A stretch of DNA of 19,982 nt from an uncultured Oscillospiraceae bacterium. Lineage in GTDB: Bacteria > Bacillota > Clostridia > Oscillospirales > Oscillospiraceae. The translations under genes and the position numbers were made by a program. The DNA lies in NCBI GenBank assembly GCA_910584835.1, contig CAJUEG010000046.1, positions 1 through 19,982 on the forward strand, written 5' to 3'. Position 1 is the stretch's first letter. Each line of letters opens with the position of its first letter. The notes below the pieces were generated by a model. The model was not told the origin of the DNA. It did no database searches and saw only the letters and a list, made by a program, of their open reading frames with translations. Shown here one piece after another: positions 14,291-19,982 of the stretch.

Positions 14291-14530
14291 TTATTTGTCC
14301 AGCCGCTCATGGCAGTAGGGGCACAGCGGGATGCCCTTGCCCACCCGGCCCAGATACTCCCCGCAGTGGGGGCAGCGCCAGTGGGAGAAGCTGTAGCTGA
14401 TGAAGGCCAGCAGAAGGATGACCGCCAGCAGGGCCAGCGGCATGCTGCCCAGCAGGGCGGCCAGTATCATGGACAGCGCCATGGCCCCCAAAAGGGCAAG
14501 CAGGACCTTGCGGGCTTGTTTGAGCTTCAT
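14291..14530 (-). CDS. Small zinc-ribbon membrane protein, copy 1
   Basis: The 79-aa protein has two hydrophobic segments (VLLALLGAMALSMILAALLGS and LALLAVILLLAFISYSF) followed by a C-terminal zinc ribbon HWRCPHCGEYLGRVGKGIPLCPYCHERLDK, with two CxxC knuckles. It has the same length and layout as the gene directly upstream. ATG 14530 is chosen because AGAGG lies 8 nt upstream; a longer frame reaching 14605 would overlap the neighbour. It sits 13 bp after copy 2, so it is probably co-transcribed. Function unknown; such proteins are often annotated as hypothetical zinc-ribbon proteins. Confidence 0.8.
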   Translation of the reverse strand: MKLKQARKVLLALLGAMALSMILAALLGSMPLALLAVILLLAFISYSFSHWRCPHCGEYLGRVGKGIPLCPYCHERLDK

Positions 14531-14543
14531 TGAGTTCGCCTCT

Positions 14544-14783
14544 TTATTGGAGATCGCCCAGATATTCGCCGCAGTTGGGGCAGTATTTGGGAACGCCCCG
14601 GTCAAGATGCCCGCCGCAGCAGGGACAGCGCCACAGCCTGATATTCACCGCCACAACGGCCGCGGCAAGGGCCAGCAGCAGCCAGAGAAACACCAGGGAT
14701 TTTGTGACGACAAGCAGAACCGCCATCGGCACGCAGGCGGCGGCCAGGGCATAAATCAGATACTTCACCTGTCTGAGGTTCAT
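14544..14783 (-). CDS. Small zinc-ribbon membrane protein, copy 2
   Basis: A 79-aa protein with two hydrophobic segments (VKYLIYALAAACVPMAVLLVV and LVFLWLLLALAAAVVAVNIRL) and a zinc ribbon WRCPCCGGHLDRGVPKYCPNCGEYLGDLQ. AAGGAG lies 8 nt before the ATG. It is 18 bp downstream of the rluD-family gene. It is probably a tandem paralogue of copy 1, with the ribbon knuckles better preserved than the helices. Confidence 0.8.
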   Translation of the reverse strand: MNLRQVKYLIYALAAACVPMAVLLVVTKSLVFLWLLLALAAAVVAVNIRLWRCPCCGGHLDRGVPKYCPNCGEYLGDLQ

Positions 14784-14801
14784 CCGTTCCGCTCCTTTCT
14801 G

Positions 14802-15713
14802 TCACCGCAATTCGTATCGGTTCAAAACCGCCTCAAACCACCCCGGCAGCGGGGCCTCCACCTCCACCCGCTCCCCGGTGGACGGGTGGGTAAAGGTGAG
14901 CCGGGCCGCGTGGAGGCACTGCCCCGCCAGCCCCGGCTCCGGCCTTTTCGCCCCATACACTGTGTCCCCCAGAAGGGGGTGGCCGATATAGGCCATATGC
15001 ACCCGGATCTGGTGGGTGCGGCCCGTCTCCAGGCGGCAGGTGATGTGGCTGCGGCCGTTCTGGGTGTCCACCACCTGCCAGTGGGTCACCGCCTCCCGCC
15101 CGTCGGGCGTGACGGCCATCCGCTTGCGGTCGGTTTTGTGCCGCCCGATGGGGGCGGACACGGTGCCGCTGTCCTCCCGGAACCCCCCCGCCGCCACGGC
15201 GTGGTACAGCCGGAACAGGGAGTGGTCCTGGAGCTGGGCGGCCAGGGCCAGGTGGGCCCGGTCGTTTTTCGCCGCGATGACCAGCCCCGAGGTGTCCCGG
15301 TCGATGCGGTGGACAATGCCGGGGCGCAGCTCCCCGTTGATGCCGGACAGGCTGCCCTTGCAGTGGTACAGCAGCGCGTTGACCAGGGTGCCGTCCGGGT
15401 GGCCCGGCGCGGGGTGGACCACCATCCCCACGGGCTTGTTCACCACGATGACGTCGCCGTCCTCATAGGCCACGTCCAGGCGGATATCCTGGGGGGCGAC
15501 GTCGATGGGCTCCGGCTGGGGCGGGGTGACGCGCACCTCGTCCCCCGGCTGGAGGCGCGCGTTCTTTTTCAGCGGCCTCCCCCCCAGGGTGACCCGCCCC
15601 TCCTCCAGCCAGCGCTGGGCGGCGGACCGGGTGAGCCCGTCCAGGGCGGCGGAGATCACCGCGTCCGCCCGCCCCGGCTCAGCGACCGTCAGGGGGAAGC
15701 TGGGCAGCGTCAT
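14802..15713 (-). CDS. rluD: RluA/RluD-family pseudouridine synthase
   Basis: The 303-aa protein has an N-terminal S4 RNA-binding domain (about 12-65, SAAQRWLEEGRVTLGGRPLKK), then the catalytic domain with VNKPVGMVVHPAPGH, the signature GIVHRIDRDTSGLVI (catalytic Asp138) and RTHQIRVHMAYIGHPLLGD. Family members convert specific uridines in rRNA or tRNA to pseudouridine; RluD acts on 23S helix 69, but the exact target cannot be read from sequence, so the symbol is tentative. ATG 15713 is supported by AAGGAGG 9 nt upstream. Its first 35 nt overlap the 3' end of lspA, and this lspA-rluD adjacency is common in Firmicutes. Confidence 0.93.
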   Translation of the reverse strand: MTLPSFPLTVAEPGRADAVISAALDGLTRSAAQRWLEEGRVTLGGRPLKKNARLQPGDEVRVTPPQPEPIDVAPQDIRLDVAYEDGDVIVVNKPVGMVVHPAPGHPDGTLVNALLYHCKGSLSGINGELRPGIVHRIDRDTSGLVIAAKNDRAHLALAAQLQDHSLFRLYHAVAAGGFREDSGTVSAPIGRHKTDRKRMAVTPDGREAVTHWQVVDTQNGRSHITCRLETGRTHQIRVHMAYIGHPLLGDTVYGAKRPEPGLAGQCLHAARLTFTHPSTGERVEVEAPLPGWFEAVLNRYELR

Positions 15714-16179
15714 CGTCCCCGCCCTCCTTTTTTTCGTCCTTGCCCACGTACAGCATCACGTACAAAAACAGCAGGGGCACCCCGACGGTGATGCAGCAGT
15801 CGGCCACGTTGAACACGGCGAAATCCATAAAGGTGGTTTTGAACATATCGGTGACAAAGCCGAACACCGCCCGGTCGATGAGGTTGCCCACCCCGCCGGC
15901 CAGCACCAGGGCGGCGGAGAACAGCCCCAGGCGGTTTTTAAAGAAGCCCTTCAGGCTGAGCCAGCACATCGCCAGCACCACCGCGGCGGAGGTGAGGGTG
16001 AGCAGCCAGGTATGCTGGCGGAGCATGGAGAATGCCGCGCCGGTGTTCTGCACATAGGTGAGCTCCAGCAGGTATGGGATAAAGGGGACGGAGGCGCCCA
16101 GGGGGATGCCGGTGCGCACCAGATATTTGACCGCTTGGTCGAGGGCCACCAGCGCGGCGGCCAGGATGGCGTAAAACAT
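15679..16179 (-). CDS. lspA: Lipoprotein signal peptidase (signal peptidase II)
   Basis: The 166-aa protein has four membrane helices and the conserved LspA motifs: Asp14, NTGAAF (Asn45), GGVGNLIDR with Asp102, and FNVADCCITVG with Asp127. Asp102 and Asp127 form the catalytic aspartyl pair that removes signal peptides from diacylglyceryl prolipoproteins. The C-terminal tail KDEKKEGGDDDAAQLPPDGR overlaps the start of the rluD-family gene. AAAGGC lies before the ATG. Only 4 bp separate it from the HAD gene upstream. Its first nine codons and ribosome binding site are duplicated 1740 bp away at 17894-17940. Confidence 0.96.
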   Translation of the reverse strand: MFYAILAAALVALDQAVKYLVRTGIPLGASVPFIPYLLELTYVQNTGAAFSMLRQHTWLLTLTSAAVVLAMCWLSLKGFFKNRLGLFSAALVLAGGVGNLIDRAVFGFVTDMFKTTFMDFAVFNVADCCITVGVPLLFLYVMLYVGKDEKKEGGDDDAAQLPPDGR

Positions 16180-16200
16180 GAGATCAGCCTTTCTGATTTG
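16154..16200 (-). repeat. 47-bp direct repeat, lspA copy
   Basis: This stretch (last codons of the HAD gene, lspA ribosome binding site and first nine lspA codons) is repeated at 17894-17940 with 44 of 47 bases identical, at a distance of exactly 1740 bp and in the same orientation. Confidence 0.9.
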
Positions 16201-16840
16201 AGAGATAGGGGATCACTTTATCCAGGGAGGGGCACACCGCCGCCGTCAGGTCCAAAAACCGCCGCTCCGGCGTTTTCAGGTCGGGCACGCAGATCACCGG
16301 AATCCCGGCGGCGTAGGCGGCCTGTATGCCCGCCTCGCTGTCCTCCAGCACCAGGCAGTCCCCCGGGGCCCGGCCCAGCTTTTCGCACGCCTTTAGGAAC
16401 ACGTCCGGGGCGGGCTTGCCCCGCTCCACCTCGCCCGCGAAGACGAACTGCTGGAAATACCCCGTGACGCCGTGCTGGTCCAGCAGGTTCAGCGCCCGCT
16501 CCCGGGTGCTGGAGGAGGCCATGGCGACCCCCCGCCCCGTCTCCTGTAAATAGGCCAGCAGCTCCTTTGCCCCGGGCTTCAGCTCCACCCCCTGGGCGTG
16601 GAGCTCCTCTTCTCTGCGCAGGATGCGCTCCAGCGCCTCCTCCGCCGTCCAGGGGAGCTTGTACGCCTCCACCAGCTGGGCGGCGTTGACGGTCTCCGGC
16701 TTGCCGCTGAAGCTGCGGGTGTACTCCTCCAGCGCAAAGGGGTGGCCGAACCGGGCCAGAATCTCCTTCAAAATCTGGTAGCAGATGATCTCCGTGTCCA
16801 CCAGCAGGCCGTCCAAATCAAAAATCACCGCTTGGACCAT
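16184..16840 (-). CDS. HAD-superfamily phosphatase (beta-phosphoglucomutase/Gph-like)
   Basis: The 218-aa protein carries the HAD motifs: FDLDGLLVDTE (nucleophile Asp8, Asp10), motif II in VAMASSSTRERAL, motif III Lys in GKPAPDVFLKACEKLG, and motif IV in LVLEDSEAGIQAAYAAG. The helical cap between motifs I and II makes it subfamily IA, like beta-phosphoglucomutase and phosphoglycolate phosphatase. The substrate is probably a small phosphorylated metabolite and is not predictable further. ATG 16840 with GGAGGG 7 nt upstream is chosen; a TTG 6 codons earlier is unlikely. Its start overlaps the end of the TmrB-like gene by 23 bp, and its end lies in the 47-bp repeat. Confidence 0.88.
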   Translation of the reverse strand: MVQAVIFDLDGLLVDTEIICYQILKEILARFGHPFALEEYTRSFSGKPETVNAAQLVEAYKLPWTAEEALERILRREEELHAQGVELKPGAKELLAYLQETGRGVAMASSSTRERALNLLDQHGVTGYFQQFVFAGEVERGKPAPDVFLKACEKLGRAPGDCLVLEDSEAGIQAAYAAGIPVICVPDLKTPERRFLDLTAAVCPSLDKVIPYLSNQKG

Positions 16841-17438
16841 ATGTCTCCCTCCGTTCAACGAATATGCCTGATCTGGGTAACCAGCCGGTCCAGCCCGCGG
16901 CGCACAGGGCCCGCCCGTCCTGGGCCAGCGCCAGGCCGCACACCGCCCCCACCTTCTCCACCACCTGGCACAGGGTCAGTCCGTCTGTGTCAACCCGTTC
17001 CTCCGTAACCTGGGTGGTAAAGGCGTCCAGGCACCGCCCAATCTGCTGATAGCCCCAGGAGTCTGGCCGCTCCAGCCGGGAAGCCAGCCGTTTTTCCAGC
17101 GTCTCCCGGCCCGCCCACAGGATCAGGTGGCGCACCTCGTGCTTTTTTGCCAGCCCGCCCACCAGCTCCTCATAATAGGCCCGCTTGGTGACGGTCATGG
17201 GGACGATGATGTGGCCCTCATAGCGGGAGGCGGCATAATCCAGCATCTCCAGGTTGAAGGCGCGCCACATGGGGAAGTCCTGGAAATCGTCCCGCTCCAG
17301 GCCGGGGGGCAGGTTGTCCCGGATGAAAAACCCGGCGTTCTCCGGGTCATAGACGCAGGAGCCGGGAAGCCTCCGGCGGAGCTCGCAGGCGGTCTGGGTC
17401 TTGCCCGCGCCGAAGGCGCCGTTGAGCCAGATAATCAT
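16818..17438 (-). CDS. tmrB: TmrB-like P-loop ATPase (tunicamycin resistance protein family)
   Basis: The 206-aa protein begins MIIWLNGAFGAGKTQTA, with the Walker A loop at 7-14. It continues with SCVYDPENAGFFIRDNLP, DDFQDFPMWRAFN and HIIVPMTVTKRAYYEEL, which I recognise from Bacillus TmrB. TmrB is an ATP-binding protein that gives resistance to tunicamycin, an inhibitor of polyprenyl-phosphate GlcNAc-1-P transfer. Length is close to that family. The role here could be antibiotic resistance or an unknown nucleoside/sugar chemistry, so the name is by resemblance. It lies 16 bp after the GNAT gene and overlaps the HAD gene. The residues after about 180 (GWTGWLPRSG onward) are rich in Gly/Arg and show no family motif I know. 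Confidence 0.82.
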   Translation of the reverse strand: MIIWLNGAFGAGKTQTACELRRRLPGSCVYDPENAGFFIRDNLPPGLERDDFQDFPMWRAFNLEMLDYAASRYEGHIIVPMTVTKRAYYEELVGGLAKKHEVRHLILWAGRETLEKRLASRLERPDSWGYQQIGRCLDAFTTQVTEERVDTDGLTLCQVVEKVGAVCGLALAQDGRALCAAGWTGWLPRSGIFVERRETYGPSGDF

Positions 17439-17454
17439 AAGGCCTGCCCCTCCC

Positions 17455-17859
17455 TCACAGCTTTTTGCAGAAAATCAGCTCGTAGCCCTCGCCGGGGGGC
17501 AGAAACCCGCCCACAGCCTCATAGCCCAGCCTCTCATAAAAGTGCTGGGCGTATTCGCTGGCCTGGGTGGAGGTCATGACGGTCTCATAGCCCGCCTGCC
17601 GCATCCGCCCCTCCCAGTGTTCCGCCAGCGCCCGGCCACCCCCCGTTCCCCGGCGGCCCCCCAGGACAAAGAGCAGGTTCATAAACGGGGTGTTGTCCCA
17701 GAACAGGTTCCACCGCAGCCAGCCCGCCAGCTCCCCCCGCTCCTCCGCCACATACACCCGGCCCAGCCGGACGCTGGTTTCCAGCTCCTGTGAGGAGATG
17801 TGGCGGTCCAGGCATGCCAGCGCCAGGATGTCGTCCCATTGTGCGTTTCTTATGTCCAT
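17455..17859 (-). CDS. GNAT-family N-acetyltransferase
   Basis: The 134-aa protein has the GNAT acetyl-CoA motif LGGRRGTGGGRAL (residues about 66-78, pattern R-x-G-x-G) after a beta strand with NLLFV, and a C-terminal HFYERLGYEAVG, the common FYxxxGF-like motif. It should transfer an acetyl group to an amine of a small molecule or protein; the substrate is unknown. I chose ATG 17859 since AAGGGG lies 7 nt upstream; ATG 17865 is too close to that site. It is the first gene of the three-gene block enclosed by 47-bp repeats and follows a 14-codon leftover of lspA. Confidence 0.85.
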   Translation of the reverse strand: MDIRNAQWDDILALACLDRHISSQELETSVRLGRVYVAEERGELAGWLRWNLFWDNTPFMNLLFVLGGRRGTGGGRALAEHWEGRMRQAGYETVMTSTQASEYAQHFYERLGYEAVGGFLPPGEGYELIFCKKL

Positions 17860-17875
17860 CAACATTCCCCTTGTT

Positions 17876-17919
17876 CAAAAAGCGGCCCCATGGGCGGCGG
17901 CAAGGATGGCGTAAAACAT
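17876..17919 (-). pseudogene. 14-codon remnant of the lspA start
   Basis: On the minus strand ATG 17919 opens MFYAILAAAHGAAF and then stops. The first nine residues equal the start of LspA (MFYAILAAA), and the ribosome binding site region AGAAAGGCTGATC is also copied. It lies between the VOC gene and the GNAT gene. It could still be translated as a leader peptide ahead of the GNAT gene, but is most simply a duplication scar. Confidence 0.75.
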
Positions 17920-17940
17920 GGGATCAGCCTTTCTGCTTTG
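17894..17940 (-). repeat. 47-bp direct repeat, VOC/GNAT copy
   Basis: Second copy of the lspA-start repeat, 44 of 47 bases identical to 16154-16200. It covers the last VOC codons (QKG, stop), a ribosome binding site and nine lspA codons. The repeats enclose the GNAT, TmrB-like and HAD genes. Confidence 0.9.
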
Positions 17941-18376
17941 GAAAATACTCTGCCCGGTCAAAATGGACGATCTCGTATTCAATTCCCTCTGAATCCTTAA
18001 AAAAGAACGCATAATAGTCAGGGCAGTATTCCGGGTAGTATTTTGGCCCGTGAACAATTACGGACGGTATCTCTTTGATTTTTAGATACAGGGCGTCTAC
18101 TTCCTCCGGGCTTCCGGCATGAAACGCCAGGTGGTGCAGGGCCCCCGCCCTTCTCCTGCTCACCTTTTCGTATTTGTACGCGTCCCTTCGGTTCACAAGC
18201 CCGATGGACAGCGCGTTACTATGATACTCAACGATATGATATTCGTGTTCCGGCTCTGAATCATGCTCTTTCAGTAAAGGATCGAATCCCAGCAGCGGCA
18301 GCAGTTGGTCATAGTACCGCTCCGCCCGGCCAAGGTTTTCCACGGTGATATGGATATGGTCAATGAGCGGTTCCAT
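17924..18376 (-). CDS. VOC-family protein (glyoxalase/dioxygenase fold)
   Basis: The 150-aa protein starts MEPLIDHIHITVENLGRAERYYDQLLPLLGF, the typical first beta-alpha-beta-beta unit of the vicinal oxygen chelate fold, and has a second unit with ALHHLAFHAGSPEEVDALY and GIEYEIVHF. The His near residue 7-9, the HH near 80 and the final Glu are positioned as metal ligands, as in glyoxalase I and related enzymes. Substrate unknown. ATG 18376 is preferred over an upstream in-frame start at 18445, which would lie beyond the terminator and promoter of the next unit; the ribosome binding site is only GGGGGG. It begins the long leftward operon. Confidence 0.85.
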   Translation of the reverse strand: MEPLIDHIHITVENLGRAERYYDQLLPLLGFDPLLKEHDSEPEHEYHIVEYHSNALSIGLVNRRDAYKYEKVSRRRAGALHHLAFHAGSPEEVDALYLKIKEIPSVIVHGPKYYPEYCPDYYAFFFKDSEGIEYEIVHFDRAEYFPKQKG

Positions 18377-18400
18377 TGAAATGCCCCCCACACGCTCCAC

Positions 18401-18431
18401 AAAATAACTGCCGGGGCACGAGCCCCGGCAG
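18401..18431 (-). terminator. Terminator of gltA/nfnB
   Basis: On the minus strand a perfect 10-bp stem CTGCCGGGGC / GCCCCGGCAG (18408-18417 with 18422-18431) closes a 4-base loop and is followed by TTATTTT (18401-18407). It lies 18 bp after the gltA/nfnB stop codon. Confidence 0.92.
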
Positions 18432-18433
18432 CC

Positions 18434-18462
18434 ATTATACCACACCTTTTACTTCTTGGAAA
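18434..18462 (-). promoter_or_regulatory. Promoter of the VOC-to-zinc-ribbon operon, abutting the terminator
   Basis: On the minus strand perfect TATAAT (18434-18439) with extended TGG is preceded by 17 bp and a weak -35 TTTCCA (18457-18462), which lies inside the gltA/nfnB end. The start point (about 18427) falls within the first arm of the terminator hairpin, so RNA from this promoter cannot form the full stem and should pass through. Confidence 0.65.
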
Positions 18463-19861
18463 GGGCCTCGTCGATGGCTTTCGCGGCGGTCTTGCCCGCG
18501 CCCATGGCCAGGATGACGGTGGCGGCCCCCGTCACCGCGTCGCCGCCGGCGTACACGTTCTCCCGGCTGGTGAGGCCGTTCTCGTCGGCGATGATGCCGC
18601 CCCACTTCTCGGTGTCCAGCCCCTGGGTGGTGGACTTGATGAGGGGATTGGGGCTGGTGCCCAGAGCCATGATGACGCAGTCCAGCTCGATGTCGAACTG
18701 GCTGCCCTCCTTGACGATGGGACGGCGGCGGCCGGAGGAATCCGGCTCGCCCAGCTCCATCTCCACGCAGCGGATGCCCGCCACGGAGCCGTTTTTCGGG
18801 TCCCTGGGATCGTCCGGGTTGTGGTAGCCCAGGATCTCGGTGGGGTTGGTGAGGGTCTTGAAGATGATGCCCTCCTCCTTGGCGTGCTCCACCTCCTCGG
18901 CCCGGGCGGGCAGCTCGGCCTCGGAGCGGCGGTAGACGATGTACACCTCCGCGCCCAGCCGCTTGGCGCACCGGGCGGCGTCCATGGCCACGTTGCCGCC
19001 GCCCACCACGGCCACCTTTTGGCTGTGCTGGATGGGGGTGTCGGCGCCGTCCTTGTAGGCCTTCATCAGGTTGATCCGGGTGAGGAACTCGTTGGCGGAG
19101 TAGACGCCCTTCAGGTTCTCGCCGGGGATGTTCATGAACTTGGGCAGGCCCGCGCCGGAGCCGATGAACACCGCCTCAAAGCCGAACTCCTCCTTCAGCT
19201 CGTCGATGGTGATGGCCCGGCCGATGACCATATTGGTCTCGATTTTGACGCCCAGCTCCTTGAGTGTGTCCACCTCCTTCTGCACGATGGACTTGGGCAG
19301 ACGGAACTCGGGGATGCCGTACACCAGCACGCCCCCCGCCAGGTGGAGGGCCTCGAACACGGTAACCTCATAGCCCTTCTTGGCCAAATCGCCGGCGCAG
19401 GTCAGCCCCGCCGGGCCGGAGCCGATGACCGCCACCTTGCGGCCGTTGGGGGCGGGCTTTTGGGGCTTCCCGGTGGCGTTGGCGTTGTGCCAGTCGGCCA
19501 CGAACCGCTCCAGGCGGCCGATGCCCACCGGCTCGTTCCTGATGCCCCGGACGCACTTGGCCTCGCACTGGCTCTCCTGGGGGCAGACGCGGCCGCACAC
19601 GGCGGGCAGGGCGGAATCCTTGGCGATGATCTGATAGGCCCCCTCAAAGTCGCCCTCCGCCACCTTGGCGATGAACTCGGGGATATGGATTTTCACCGGG
19701 CACCCGGCCACGCAGGGCATGTTCTTGCAGTTCAGGCACCGCTGGGCCTCGTCGATGGCCTGCTCGCGGGTGTAGCCCAGGGCCACCTCGTTAAAGTTGC
19801 GGGCCCGGACCTGGGGGTCCTGGTGGGGCATGGGGTTCTTGTCTGGTCTCATGTTGGGCAT
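18449..19861 (-). CDS. gltA: NfnB/GltA-type flavoprotein (NADPH-dependent glutamate synthase small-subunit family)
   Basis: The 470-aa protein has an N-terminal ferredoxin-like domain with two Cys groups (Cys42, 45, 50, 54 and Cys89, 93, 99, 103) for two [4Fe-4S] clusters, an FAD-binding GSGPAG at 147-152, an NAD(P)-binding GGGNVA at 287-292, and a second FAD contact region ENVYAGGDAVTGAATVILAMGAGKTAAKAID. Such proteins are annotated as GltA/GltD. Next to an NfnA partner, however, they form NfnAB, which couples NADH and reduced ferredoxin to NADP+ reduction by electron bifurcation, or the related SudAB. The partner tail here supports that reading. ATG 19861 has AGGAGG 9 nt upstream and lies 1 nt after the nfnA stop. 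It ends at a strong terminator. Confidence 0.94.
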   Translation of the reverse strand: MPNMRPDKNPMPHQDPQVRARNFNEVALGYTREQAIDEAQRCLNCKNMPCVAGCPVKIHIPEFIAKVAEGDFEGAYQIIAKDSALPAVCGRVCPQESQCEAKCVRGIRNEPVGIGRLERFVADWHNANATGKPQKPAPNGRKVAVIGSGPAGLTCAGDLAKKGYEVTVFEALHLAGGVLVYGIPEFRLPKSIVQKEVDTLKELGVKIETNMVIGRAITIDELKEEFGFEAVFIGSGAGLPKFMNIPGENLKGVYSANEFLTRINLMKAYKDGADTPIQHSQKVAVVGGGNVAMDAARCAKRLGAEVYIVYRRSEAELPARAEEVEHAKEEGIIFKTLTNPTEILGYHNPDDPRDPKNGSVAGIRCVEMELGEPDSSGRRRPIVKEGSQFDIELDCVIMALGTSPNPLIKSTTQGLDTEKWGGIIADENGLTSRENVYAGGDAVTGAATVILAMGAGKTAAKAIDEALSKK

Positions 19862-19862
19862 T

Positions 19863-19982
19863 TTACTGTACCTCCTGCTTGAACAGGTTGCACGCCTCTT
19901 CATAGGCGTGGCGCTCAAAATCCTTGTACATGGCGCCCCGGGCCATGGCCTCGTCGAAGTCCACCTTGTGGCCGTCGAACTC
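19863..19982 (-). CDS. nfnA: C-terminal end of NfnA/SudB-type FAD/NAD-binding subunit (partial)
   Basis: Only the last 39 codons are inside the window, read as EFDGHKVDFDEAMARGAMYKDFERHAYEEACNLFKQEVQ and stop. The FDGHxVDFDEA tail is typical of the ferredoxin-NADP+ reductase-like subunit NfnA (PyrK/SudB family) that pairs with the NfnB protein encoded just downstream. The stop codon is 1 nt before the next ATG, indicating co-translation. The gene continues beyond the right edge. Confidence 0.8.
   Translation of the reverse strand, partial: EFDGHKVDFDEAMARGAMYKDFERHAYEEACNLFKQEVQ

Noticed and set aside
14400..15791. 463-codon plus-strand frame
   Set aside because: It lies opposite the zinc-ribbon and rluD-family genes, is low-complexity and has no motif or ribosome binding site.
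18821..19882. 353-codon plus-strand frame opposite gltA/nfnB
   Set aside because: A Gly/Leu/His-rich shadow of a clearly assigned gene.

Overview
This is a GC-rich window (strongly G/C third codon positions) from what looks like an endospore-forming anaerobic Firmicute. Best guess is the Oscillospiraceae / Flavonifractor-Lawsonibacter-Intestinimonas neighbourhood. The evidence is a Ger(A)-type germinant receptor operon, an Nfn-type electron-bifurcating oxidoreductase, L-lactate dehydrogenase, AGGAGG-type ribosome binding sites and canonical sigma-A promoters, many with an extended -10 (TGn). The family assignment is inference; no rRNA gene lies in the window.

Layout, left to right. (1) Positions 1-275 hold two tandem, near-consensus promoters firing leftward out of the window, possibly into an rRNA operon or another highly expressed unit. 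(2) 276-3270, minus strand: a translationally coupled gerA-gerC-gerB operon. The GerC protein is half length and lacks the lipobox cysteine. (3) 3271-6825, plus strand: rpsO, a small membrane protein and pnp, separated by highly structured intergenic DNA and closed by a terminator that works on both strands. A sequence element in the gerA leader (minus strand) recurs in the pnp leader (plus strand). (4) 6839-8629, minus: a multi-membrane-span GT-C-like glycosyltransferase. (5) 8708-11096, plus: an autoregulated blaI-blaR1-type pair with a two-site operator. The BlaR1-like protease has a Cys/His-rich C-terminal domain instead of a penicillin-binding sensor. (6) 11214-12851, minus: a secreted WG-repeat/SLH surface protein. 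(7) 13016-13140, plus: a stand-alone promoter and terminator pair that would make a small RNA of about 90 nt. (8) 13214-18376, minus: L-lactate dehydrogenase, and upstream of it a compact run of eight genes (VOC protein, GNAT acetyltransferase, TmrB-like ATPase, HAD phosphatase, lspA, rluD-family pseudouridine synthase, and two twin 79-aa zinc-ribbon membrane proteins). (9) 18449-19982, minus: the NfnB/GltA flavoprotein and the last 39 codons of its NfnA partner.

How parts work together. The rpsO-pnp pairing is the classic translation/RNA-decay neighbourhood. The blaI-blaR1 pair forms a self-contained sensor circuit, with no beta-lactamase nearby. The VOC-to-zinc-ribbon run appears to start from a promoter overlapping the gltA/nfnB terminator. 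Within it, the GNAT-TmrB-HAD block is bounded by 47-bp direct repeats that duplicate the lspA start region, which points to a past insertion or duplication. The points most worth following are the BlaR1-like Cys/His sensor, the small RNA, the repeat-bounded three-gene block, the shared gerA/pnp leader element and the terminator-like hairpin touching the ldh start codon.
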